64,000 bases of DNA from Mycolicibacter sinensis (GTDB lineage: Bacteria; Actinomycetota; Actinomycetes; Mycobacteriales; Mycobacteriaceae): positions 141,010-205,009 of the forward strand of contig NZ_LZIN01000019.1 in the NCBI RefSeq assembly GCF_001667375.1. Direction: 5' to 3'. Below are positions 55,382 to 62,773 of the stretch, piece after piece. The position numbers were made by a program, and so were the translations under genes. The notes below the pieces were generated by a model. That model was not told the origin of the DNA. It did not search any database and was given only the letters and a program-made list of their open reading frames with translations. Position 1 is the stretch's first letter; the number at the start of each line of letters is the position of its first letter.

Positions 55382-55942
55382 TCAGTGCCGCAGCATGACG
55401 TCCAGGAACTGTTCGCGGCGACCCACGGCGCGCGGGCTGGGCCGAGATCCGGACAGGTGCAGGAACCCGATGCCGGCGGCGAACGTGGCGTTGGCGCGCA
55501 TGTCGGACTCCTCGGTATCGAAGCCCTCATCGACAAAGACCTGTCGAACCGCCTTGAGCACCCGGCGATCCGACGCGCGCACCGCCTCGGCGACGGCGTC
55601 CTCCGAGCGGGCCCATTCGCGCATCGCGCGTTCCAGCATCCAGTGCCGCGGCCCGACCAGCGAGGTCATCATCCGCGAGAGCCGTTCGCGCGGAGGCAGC
55701 ACCGACAGCGCATCGAAGTCCCCGCGGTCCTCGTCGCGGACCGCGGCCCAGGTGTCGACCAGCACCTGCCGGTAGGTCTTCATATCGGCGAAGTGCCAGT
55801 AGAAACTGCCCTTGGTGACTCGCAGGCGTCGGCAGAGCCGGTCGATGGTCAGGGCTTTGAGCCCGTCCTCGGCCAGAATGCCGAACCCGGCCTGCACCCA
55901 GTCCTGCACGGACAGCCGCGGATTGGCGGACTCTTCGGCCAT
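55382..55942 (-). CDS. TetR-family transcriptional regulator
   Basis: A 186-residue regulator. The N-terminal helix-turn-helix includes ALTIDRLCRRLRVTKGSFYWHFADMKTYRQ (about residues 29-58), the classic TetR pattern; the C-terminal ligand-binding domain is variable. It precedes the monooxygenase and azoreductase genes on the same strand and probably represses them. TACCCT lies 8 bases before its ATG (minus strand), suggesting a leaderless transcript, and overlaps a short GTCAG/CTGAC inverted repeat. Confidence 0.9.
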   Translation of the reverse strand: MAEESANPRLSVQDWVQAGFGILAEDGLKALTIDRLCRRLRVTKGSFYWHFADMKTYRQVLVDTWAAVRDEDRGDFDALSVLPPRERLSRMMTSLVGPRHWMLERAMREWARSEDAVAEAVRASDRRVLKAVRQVFVDEGFDTEESDMRANATFAAGIGFLHLSGSRPSPRAVGRREQFLDVMLRH

Positions 55943-55947
55943 GCCGA

Positions 55948-55961
55948 GTCAGGGTACTGAC
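55948..55961. promoter_or_regulatory. Inverted repeat over the tetR -10 region
   Basis: GTCAG (55948-55952) and CTGAC (55957-55961) flank GGTA. The minus-strand -10-like TACCCT falls inside it. It may be an autoregulatory site, but it differs from the CCATAC repeat at 55361, so the two cannot be the same operator. Confidence 0.35.
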
Positions 55962-56001
55962 CCGGCCCGTGCTGCACAGGAGTTTCCCAGTTGCCGATCA
56001 C

Positions 56002-58704
56002 CTAGACGTCGGTGTGCAAGCCCGCTTCCTGCAGTGCGCGACGCGCGTAGGCGCGCACATCGGCGTCACTGTCCTTCACCGCGATGCTCAACGCGTCGCG
56101 GGCAGCGACGTCCGCTGCGGCCCAGCGTGTCAGCCCCAGCACCGCGGCTTTGCGGACGTCGAGGTGAGGGTCACCGAGAGCCGCGCTCAGGCGTGGCACC
56201 GCCACCGTGGCGTGCGACCCGCCCATCGCCCGTACCGCACCCACCCGCACCTGCCACGCCGACTCGACCAGTGCCGGTTCCACCGCGGCGAGATCTGCTT
56301 GACCACAACCCACGTCGCCCAGAGCGGCCAGTGCTGCGGCGCGCACCAGCGGATCCGGGTCACCGATCAGCCGACGGAGGGTCTCGCCCCCGGCCCGCAA
56401 TGTCGCGCACGCGTTGGCGACCGCGATCCGCACCTCCCGGTTGCCGTCACCGGCGGCGGTGGCCACCGCCGACGCGTCGTCGACCGAGACCAGCGCACGC
56501 ACCGCCTCGATGCGCACCCGATGGTCCGGATCGGCCAACGCACGGCGATATCGCGCTGGGTCACCGACGCGCCGGCTGGCTAACAGATACACCACGCAGG
56601 CGCGCACCACCGGATCACCGGAGTCCAGCTGAGCGCTCGCCGCCGCCGGATCGGCCACCACTTCGACCAGTTCCCGCACACCGTCGGCGGCGCTGCGCCG
56701 CACGGCGGCGTCCTCGTCGGCGAGCGCGTCGAACAATGCGGATTCGTATCCCTCCGCGGTGTGTTCGGTCAGGGCGGCCACCGCGGTGCGACGCACCCCG
56801 GGGTCGGGATCGCCGAGGAAATCGGCGAGTTCGGCCAGCGTCGGTTCCTCCAGGGCGACGACGGCCGCGATCCGCGGCGACGGCGGGTGCGAGGCGCCCG
56901 GCGAGGTGACCCGCGACCGTGCGGTCGACGGCGCCTGGCCGCCCAGCAGCGGCGGCTGCGACACCGGGTGCACCGCCTGGTCGGCCGGCGGCAGCCCGTC
57001 GAACTCGGGCACCTCGACGAAATACGGTGCAACCGGGCGTTTGAGGAATTCCATTGCGCCGTCGGCACCTTTTCGCACATTGAGGTGATAGCCCCACTGC
57101 GAGTCGTCGCGGCCGGGCAGATCGGCCCGCTCGTGGTAAAGGCCCCAGCGCGATTCGGTGCGCGTCAGCGACGTCCGGGCCGCCAGCTCGGCGCAGTCCC
57201 GGATGAACGACACCTCGACCGCGCGCATCAACTCATGCGGGCTGCGGGCGCCCATCTCGGCGATTTCGGTGCGCATCCGCTCGAAGGTATGCACCGCCAG
57301 CGACAGTTTGGCGGCGGTCTTGGGCGGCGCCACATAGTCGTTGACGAACCGGCGCAGCTTGTACTCCACCTGCGGCTGCGGCGGGCCGTCGGGGTGGCGC
57401 AGCGGGCGGTAGATCAGCTCGTGCGCCTCGGCGAGCTGGTCGGCCGGAAGCCCCTGCGGGGCCGCGGTATCGGCCAACGTGGACGCCGCGTGCGCGCCGG
57501 CCAGGTCGCCGAACACGAAGGCGCCGATCATGTAGTTGTGCGGCACGCAGGCGAGATCGCCCGCCGCGTACAGCCCGGGCACGGTGGTGCGGGCGTGCTC
57601 GTCGACCCACACTCCCGATGCGGAATGCCCAGAGCACAACCCGATCTCGGAAATGTGCATCTCCACGTCGTGGGTGCGGTAGTCATGGCCGCGATTGGCG
57701 TGGAAGGTCCCGCGGGTGGGCCGCTCGGTGGTGTGCAGAATGTTCTCCAGCGCCGAGAGCGTCTCATCGGAAAGGTGCGACACCTTGAGGTAGATCGGGC
57801 CGCGCGCGGAGTCGATCTCCGATTTGACCTCGGCCATCATCTGGCCGGACCAGTAGTCGGAGTCCACGAAGCGCTCCCCCAGCGCATTGACCTGGTAGCC
57901 GCCGAACGGGTTGGCCACATACGCGCAGGCCGGTCCGTTGTAGTCCTTGATCAGCGGGTTGACCTGGAAGCATTCGATGCCGGACAGCTCGGCACCGGCG
58001 TGGTAGGCCATCGAATAGCCGTCGCCGGCGTTGGTCGGGTTCTCGTAGGTGCCATACAGGTAGCCCGAGGCCGGTAGGCCCAGCCGGCCGCACGGCCCGG
58101 TGGCCAGCACCACCGCCTTGGCTCCTACCGCGACGAATTCGCCGGTGCGGGTGTGCAATGCGGCCGCCCCGACCGCACGGCCACCGTGGGTGAGCACCCG
58201 TACCGGCATCAACCGGTTCTCGATGCGGATCTTCTCGCGCATCGTACGTTGCCGCAGGACGCGGTAGAGCGCCTTCTTGACGTCCTTGCCTTCGGGCATC
58301 GGCAACACGTAGGAACCGGAGCGGTGCACCCGGCGCACTGCGTACTCGCCGTGTTCGTCCTTCTCGAACTTCACGCCGTAGCGTTCCAGCCGCTGCACCA
58401 TGGCGAAGCCGCGGGTGGCGGTCTGGTACACGGTGCGCTGGTTGACGATTCCGTCGTTGGCGCGGGTGATCTCGGCGACATAGTCTTCGGGTTCGGCCTT
58501 GCCGGGGATGACCGCGTTGTTGACGCCGTCCATGCCCATCGCCAACGCGCCGGAGTGGCGCACATGGGCCTTTTCCAGCAGCAGCACCCGGGCGCCGTGC
58601 TCGGCGGCGGTCAGGGCGGCCATGGTGCCGGCGGTGCCGCCGCCGATTACCAGCACATCGCAGTCCAGCCGCAGCGGCCGTGCGGCATCAGGTATCGCAG
58701 TCAT
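56002..58704 (-). CDS. AprA-like FAD oxidoreductase fused to a HEAT-repeat domain
   Basis: A 900-residue protein. Residues 1-~560 belong to the fumarate reductase/AprA flavoprotein family: FAD motif GGGTAG (21-26), LLLEK (41-45), GMDGVNNAVIPGKAEPEDYV, NAGDGYSMAYHAGAELSG, IKDYNGPACAYV and GLYAAGDLACVPHNYMIGAF, in the same order as in adenylylsulfate reductase AprA. After a Pro-rich linker (~570-610) come about nine HEAT-like units (DPxxxVRxxAxxAL) to the end. The AprA segment PARFKDGYG reads NPLIKDYNG here, so the substrate probably is not APS. It is the last gene of the ABC/ferredoxin operon and overlaps the ATPase gene (ATGA). Confidence 0.85.
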   Translation of the reverse strand: MTAIPDAARPLRLDCDVLVIGGGTAGTMAALTAAEHGARVLLLEKAHVRHSGALAMGMDGVNNAVIPGKAEPEDYVAEITRANDGIVNQRTVYQTATRGFAMVQRLERYGVKFEKDEHGEYAVRRVHRSGSYVLPMPEGKDVKKALYRVLRQRTMREKIRIENRLMPVRVLTHGGRAVGAAALHTRTGEFVAVGAKAVVLATGPCGRLGLPASGYLYGTYENPTNAGDGYSMAYHAGAELSGIECFQVNPLIKDYNGPACAYVANPFGGYQVNALGERFVDSDYWSGQMMAEVKSEIDSARGPIYLKVSHLSDETLSALENILHTTERPTRGTFHANRGHDYRTHDVEMHISEIGLCSGHSASGVWVDEHARTTVPGLYAAGDLACVPHNYMIGAFVFGDLAGAHAASTLADTAAPQGLPADQLAEAHELIYRPLRHPDGPPQPQVEYKLRRFVNDYVAPPKTAAKLSLAVHTFERMRTEIAEMGARSPHELMRAVEVSFIRDCAELAARTSLTRTESRWGLYHERADLPGRDDSQWGYHLNVRKGADGAMEFLKRPVAPYFVEVPEFDGLPPADQAVHPVSQPPLLGGQAPSTARSRVTSPGASHPPSPRIAAVVALEEPTLAELADFLGDPDPGVRRTAVAALTEHTAEGYESALFDALADEDAAVRRSAADGVRELVEVVADPAAASAQLDSGDPVVRACVVYLLASRRVGDPARYRRALADPDHRVRIEAVRALVSVDDASAVATAAGDGNREVRIAVANACATLRAGGETLRRLIGDPDPLVRAAALAALGDVGCGQADLAAVEPALVESAWQVRVGAVRAMGGSHATVAVPRLSAALGDPHLDVRKAAVLGLTRWAAADVAARDALSIAVKDSDADVRAYARRALQEAGLHTDV

Positions 58705-59432
58705 GAATAGTCCAATGCGGCAAGCAGTTCGGCGCGCAGGTTGGGTTCGGTTCGGCCGCTGCGCGGTTCGGGGACGTTGACCAGGGCTCGCAGCGGCTGC
58801 CCGGCGCGGCCCAGCACCGCCACCCGATCGCCGAGCGCCAGCGCCTCGTCGACGTCGTGGGTGACGAACACGATCGTGGTCGGGTGGGTGCGCCAGGTGC
58901 CGATCAGCAGCGCCTGCATGGCGGCGCGAGTCGCGCTGTCCAGCGCCCCGAACGGCTCGTCCATCATCACCGCGCGTGGCGCGCCGGCCAGCCCGCGGGC
59001 CAACTGGACCCGTTGGCGCATCCCGCCGGAGAGGCTTTTGGGCAGATAGCCGCCGAACCCGTCCAGCCCCAGCTCGGCGATCCAGCGCTCAGCCTGGGCC
59101 CGCCGCCCGGTGCGGGGCACACCGCGCAGCCGCAACGCCAGCTCGATGTTGGACCGCACCGAACGCCAGGGCAGCAATGCGTTGTCCTGGAAGACCACAC
59201 CACGGTCACCCGAGGTGGTGCTCACCAAGGCGTCGTCGGCCAGCACCTGTCCGCGCTCGGGTGCCAGCAGCCCGGCCAGGGCGCGCAGCACCGTCGACTT
59301 GCCGCATCCGGACGGTCCGGTCAGCACCAGGATCTCGCCGGGGCGCACGGCCAGGCTCAGCTCGTCGATCACCGGGGAACCGGTGTAGGACAGCCGGACC
59401 CGGTCCAGGGTCAGACTCATGCCGGACGTCAT
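58701..59432 (-). CDS. ABC transporter ATP-binding protein, NitT/TauT (SsuB/TauB) type
   Basis: The ATPase of a nitrate/sulfonate-type importer, 243 residues. It has Walker A GPSGCGKST near residue 39, Q-loop VFQDNALLPWRSV, the ABC signature LSGGMRQRVQLARGL, Walker B VMMDEPFGALD and the switch His in FVTHDVDEAL, all intact. It overlaps the permease gene upstream and the flavoprotein gene downstream, each by 4 bases. Confidence 0.93.
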   Translation of the reverse strand: MTSGMSLTLDRVRLSYTGSPVIDELSLAVRPGEILVLTGPSGCGKSTVLRALAGLLAPERGQVLADDALVSTTSGDRGVVFQDNALLPWRSVRSNIELALRLRGVPRTGRRAQAERWIAELGLDGFGGYLPKSLSGGMRQRVQLARGLAGAPRAVMMDEPFGALDSATRAAMQALLIGTWRTHPTTIVFVTHDVDEALALGDRVAVLGRAGQPLRALVNVPEPRSGRTEPNLRAELLAALDYS

Positions 59433-60283
59433 CGCGCGTTCTCCTCACTCCGGGGCAACCAGCGGGTCAGCCGGCGTCCGACCACCTCCACCGCCGCCGA
59501 GGTGGCGAAGCCCAGCACACCGATGGTGATGATCCCGACGAACACATCCGGGTAGGCCAGCACGGTGTAGGCCTGCCAGGTGCGATACCCGATACCGAGG
59601 CGGCCGGAGATCATCTCTGCGGAGATCACACAGATCCACGACACCCCCATCCCGACCGACAGACCGCCGAACATGCCCGGCAGAATCCCCGGAACCACCA
59701 CCTGGCTCAACACATCCCAACGCCGGCCGCCCAGGGTGCGGACCGAGTCCTCCCACAGCGTCGGCAGCGCGCGCACCGCGTGGCGGGTGCTGACCAGGAT
59801 CGGGAAGAACGCGGCCAGGAACGTGATGAACACGATGCCCTGCTCGCTGGCCGGAAACAGCAGGATCGCCACCGGAACCAAAGCGATCGCCGGGATGGGC
59901 CGGACCAGTTCGGTGAGCGGTCCAACCACGTCGGCCGCTACCCGGGAGCGGCCCAGCAGGATGCCGGTGGCCAACCCGGCCGCCGCGGCCAGCCCGAAGC
60001 CGGTGAGGATCCGGATCAGCGACTGCGCCAGGTCCAACCAGTACACGTCCGTGCCCAGCCGGCGGACCAGAGTCGTGAAGATCTCGTCGACGGTGGGCAG
60101 GGTGTCGAATCGCAGCCACCACCGCACGTCGGCGGCGGTCAGCAACTGCCACAAGCCGATTGCGGCGGCCACCGAGGTCAGCCGCAGCAGCCAGGACCGC
60201 CGGGCCGAGCGCGGCCGGTGTGGTGCCGCGTCGGCCGGGACCGTCGCCGCGGGGGCACCGGCACCGGCGATGACCGCGGTCAT
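59429..60283 (-). CDS. ABC transporter permease, NitT/TauT (SsuC/TauC) type
   Basis: A 284-residue inner-membrane permease with about six hydrophobic segments and the EAA-type loop around LWEDSVRTLGGRRWDVLSQVVVPGILPGM. The N-terminal ~30 residues are an Ala/Pro-rich cytoplasmic tail before LLRLTSVAAAIGLWQLL. I chose the ATG at 60283 because it overlaps the lipoprotein stop (ATGA); a longer frame to 60403 runs into that gene with no homology. Confidence 0.92.
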   Translation of the reverse strand: MTAVIAGAGAPAATVPADAAPHRPRSARRSWLLRLTSVAAAIGLWQLLTAADVRWWLRFDTLPTVDEIFTTLVRRLGTDVYWLDLAQSLIRILTGFGLAAAAGLATGILLGRSRVAADVVGPLTELVRPIPAIALVPVAILLFPASEQGIVFITFLAAFFPILVSTRHAVRALPTLWEDSVRTLGGRRWDVLSQVVVPGILPGMFGGLSVGMGVSWICVISAEMISGRLGIGYRTWQAYTVLAYPDVFVGIITIGVLGFATSAAVEVVGRRLTRWLPRSEENAR

Positions 60284-61632
60284 GCCGCGCCCGCCAGGGC
60301 CTGCTGGTAGTCCAGCACGACGGCGCCGGGGTGCGCGGCGAGGTAGCGTTGCGCGCCCGCGGTGGTGTCGAACGGGAGGTAGCGCCCACCATCGCGGACC
60401 CACGCGGACTTGTCGGCGAACCAGCGGGTTCCCAACTCGGCATCGTGGATGTAGGCCGCCCGGACGTGGTCGCCGCGGGCGTTCGCGGCCCGCGCTGCCT
60501 CGAGCAGCGCGGTCGGATCGGCAACCGTCACAGTGGTGTCCGATTTCTGCAGCCAGAGCTCGCCACCGGTCGTCGGGGGTGTGTCGAGGGCGGCGACCGC
60601 CTTGTCGTAGTCGACTTTTCGCTCGGCGAACGCCGCACGCAGCGGCTCGTCGGAGACGAAGCCGTCCACGTCGAGGTCGGCGAAGTCGCCGATCGACTTC
60701 AGGTAGGGCACGTCGTTCTTCAACGCCTCCACCAGTGCCGGCTTGAGGGTGGTGTCGAACGACGTTCCGCCCGGCCCGTTGTAGAGGTAGACGACCTCTT
60801 GCGGCAGCCCGCTGTCCGCGGCGACGATCCGGGCAGCCTCCAACGGTTTGCGGTTGAGGAATTCGGTGGCGTCAAACTGAGCCTGCAGAAACGCGCCGAG
60901 CACTTCGGGGTGGTTCTGCGCGTAGGCGCGACGCACCACCACCCCGTGCAGGGTCGGATAATTGAGCTCGGCACCGTCGTAGAGAAGTTTCGCCCGGCCC
61001 TGATAGACCAGTAGTCCGGGCCAAGCCACGAACTGGGACAGACCCTGCACCTGACCGGATTCCAGCGACGAGGCGCCGACCTGGGGTTGCTGGTTGAGCA
61101 CCTCGACGTGGGCGCCGGTGCCGGCCAGGGCACGCAGCAGGGTGCCATGCCCGGCTGATCCCACGCTGGCCGAGACCTTGGCCCCCGCCAGGTCCGTCAG
61201 TGTGTCGGCCGGTGAATCCGGTGCCACCACCACCATGTTCAGCGCGCCGGCGGGGTGGTAGCCGGTCACCGAGACCAGCTGGGTGCGGGCCTGCGCATTG
61301 GTCTGGGTCCTGACCCCGTTGACGAGCATCGGGTAGTCGCCCATCGAGCCGATGTCGATCTTCTCGGCGAGCATCTGCGCGGTGATCGGTGCGCCGGTGT
61401 CGTAGTCCTGCCATTCCACCCGGTATTTGGTGCCGGTGCGCGCGGTGATGTCGGCGAGCCGGTGCTCCAGGTAGCCGCGGGCGCGCAGCAAGGTTCCGGC
61501 GGTCGCGGTGTTGATGGTCTTGGACTGGTAGCCCACCACCACGTCGACGGAATCACCCGGGGCGGTGGAGTCCAGCGAGCAGCCAGCCGCGATGACGGCG
61601 GTGAAAGCCAGTGCGATCACGGTTCTCTTCAT
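60280..61632 (-). CDS. Substrate-binding lipoprotein of the NitT/TauT importer, with extra C-terminal domain
   Basis: A 450-residue lipoprotein. The signal peptide ends in VIAAGC (Cys18), the lipidation site. The SsuA/TauA-like periplasmic fold follows (VVVGYQSKTINTATAGTLL, EKIDIGSMGDYPMLVNG, DLAGAKVSASVGSAGHGTLLRAL). Typical members are 310-340 residues; here about 95 more residues (from ~356) include AAYIHDAELGTRWFADKSAWVRDG and FDTTAGAQRYLAAHPGAVVLDY, which remind me of NosL-type domains. The start is 24 bases after the ferredoxin gene, with AAGGTG as ribosome-binding site. Confidence 0.88.
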   Translation of the reverse strand: MKRTVIALAFTAVIAAGCSLDSTAPGDSVDVVVGYQSKTINTATAGTLLRARGYLEHRLADITARTGTKYRVEWQDYDTGAPITAQMLAEKIDIGSMGDYPMLVNGVRTQTNAQARTQLVSVTGYHPAGALNMVVVAPDSPADTLTDLAGAKVSASVGSAGHGTLLRALAGTGAHVEVLNQQPQVGASSLESGQVQGLSQFVAWPGLLVYQGRAKLLYDGAELNYPTLHGVVVRRAYAQNHPEVLGAFLQAQFDATEFLNRKPLEAARIVAADSGLPQEVVYLYNGPGGTSFDTTLKPALVEALKNDVPYLKSIGDFADLDVDGFVSDEPLRAAFAERKVDYDKAVAALDTPPTTGGELWLQKSDTTVTVADPTALLEAARAANARGDHVRAAYIHDAELGTRWFADKSAWVRDGGRYLPFDTTAGAQRYLAAHPGAVVLDYQQALAGAA

Positions 61633-61656
61633 GTAACACCTTGGTGGTCAGTGCAT

Positions 61657-61884
61657 TCAGCGGAGGAGGTAGGGCATATTGACGGTGACCGCACCGGTAG
61701 GGCACCGGGCGGCGCACGGTCCGCAGTACCAGCACTCGTCGACGTGCATGAAGGCCTTGCCGTTGTCCGGGTTGATCGCCAACGAATCCAGCGGGCAGAT
61801 GTCGACGCACAGCGTGCAGCCCTCGATGCACAGCGACTCGTCGATGGTCACCGGAACGTCGGACCGGCCGTTGATCAGCGTCAT
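61657..61884 (-). CDS. AprB-like 2x[4Fe-4S] ferredoxin
   Basis: A 75-residue ferredoxin with two cluster motifs: Cys-x3-Cys-x2-Cys-x3-Cys-Pro in CIEGCTLCVDICP (residues 19-31) and CWYCGPCAARCP (51-62). The stretch CPLDSLAINPDNGKAF, DECWYCGPC, CPTGAVTV runs parallel to the beta subunit AprB of adenylylsulfate reductase, but the long AprB C-terminal tail is missing. It should carry electrons to or from the AprA-like flavoprotein of the same operon. It overlaps gntR by 4 bases. Confidence 0.88.
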   Translation of the reverse strand: MTLINGRSDVPVTIDESLCIEGCTLCVDICPLDSLAINPDNGKAFMHVDECWYCGPCAARCPTGAVTVNMPYLLR

Positions 61885-62621
61885 GGAGTGCTCCTTGTCA
61901 GGTTGCCGCGCATGGTGACCCGGTCACCGCGCATCCGGATATATTCGAGGTCGACGGGCCTGCCGTCGGCCAGGCTGGTGAGGCGCTCCAGCATCAGCAG
62001 CGCCGCGCCGTCGGGAATCTGCAGCAGTGCCGCCGAGTGCGGGTCCGCCGGAATCGCCTCCAGCGCCAGGCCGGCGGCTCCGAGATGCTGGCCGCTGATC
62101 CGCTCGAGCAGCGGGAAGACATCGTTGGTCTCCAGCGGGTGGGCCAGCACGGCGGCGCCGATATCGGGTGCCAGATAGGTCTGATCCAGGCTCAGCGGCA
62201 CGTCATCGAGGTAACGCAGCCGTTCGATGAACACCACCTGCGCGCCGGGGTCGAGCAAGAGCCGCCGGGCCACCGACGGAGGGGCCGACACCGTGGTGGC
62301 CACCCGCACTTCGTTGCGCACCTCTTGACCGTGGAAGGTCTCCTGCAGGCCGAGCAGTGCGTCCAGGCCATGATCCAATTTGTGCTGCGCCACACGAGTG
62401 CCGGTTCTGGGTCCCCGGTGAATCAGCCCTTCGGCCTTCAGGACGGCCAGTGCCTCACGAATGATGTTGCGGGAGGCGGCGAATTCGGCGGCCAGCTCCG
62501 GTTCCCCGGGCAGACCGTCGTCGTAGGCACCGCCGTGGATCTGGTGGCGCAGGACGTCGGCGACCTGCCGCGCCCGGTCCGCGCGGCGGATCGGCTGTGC
62601 TGCGAGTCGGGCTTCGGCCAT
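61881..62621 (-). CDS. GntR-family regulator with UTRA ligand-binding domain
   Basis: A 246-residue repressor-type regulator. The N-terminal winged helix spans about residues 15-78 (RARQVADVLRHQIHGGAYDDGLPGEPELAAEFAASRNIIREAL). The UTRA domain follows, with VVFIERLRYLDDVPLSLDQTYLAP. It is the first gene of the AprB/ABC/AprA-like operon and presumably senses its substrate. TAGCGT lies 6 bases before the ATG (minus strand), consistent with a leaderless message. A GCTGATCAGC palindrome is 50 bases upstream. Confidence 0.9.
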   Translation of the reverse strand: MAEARLAAQPIRRADRARQVADVLRHQIHGGAYDDGLPGEPELAAEFAASRNIIREALAVLKAEGLIHRGPRTGTRVAQHKLDHGLDALLGLQETFHGQEVRNEVRVATTVSAPPSVARRLLLDPGAQVVFIERLRYLDDVPLSLDQTYLAPDIGAAVLAHPLETNDVFPLLERISGQHLGAAGLALEAIPADPHSAALLQIPDGAALLMLERLTSLADGRPVDLEYIRMRGDRVTMRGNLTRSTP

Positions 62622-62627
62622 GCAGAC

Positions 62628-62633
62628 ACGCTA
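62628..62633 (-). promoter_or_regulatory. Candidate -10 box of the gntR operon, leaderless type
   Basis: TAGCGT on the minus strand is followed by 6 bases and the ATG at 62621. Confidence 0.45.
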
Positions 62634-62670
62634 AGGGTGCCGCGCCGGTCACGGCAGCACAGCGAATCCT

Positions 62671-62688
62671 GCTGATCAGCGGGCTGAT
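62671..62688. promoter_or_regulatory. Candidate GntR operator
   Basis: The palindrome GCTGATCAGC (62671-62680) is followed by another GCTGAT at 62683-62688, 12 bases from the first. It lies upstream of the likely gntR promoter, a plausible autoregulatory site. Confidence 0.35.
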
Positions 62689-62773
62689 TCATTACGCCAC
62701 CAGGCAACACCCGACTGCCAGCGGAAACCGGTCGCCGCATCGGCATTGCGCCGCAGCGGCGCCGTCGGGCCGG

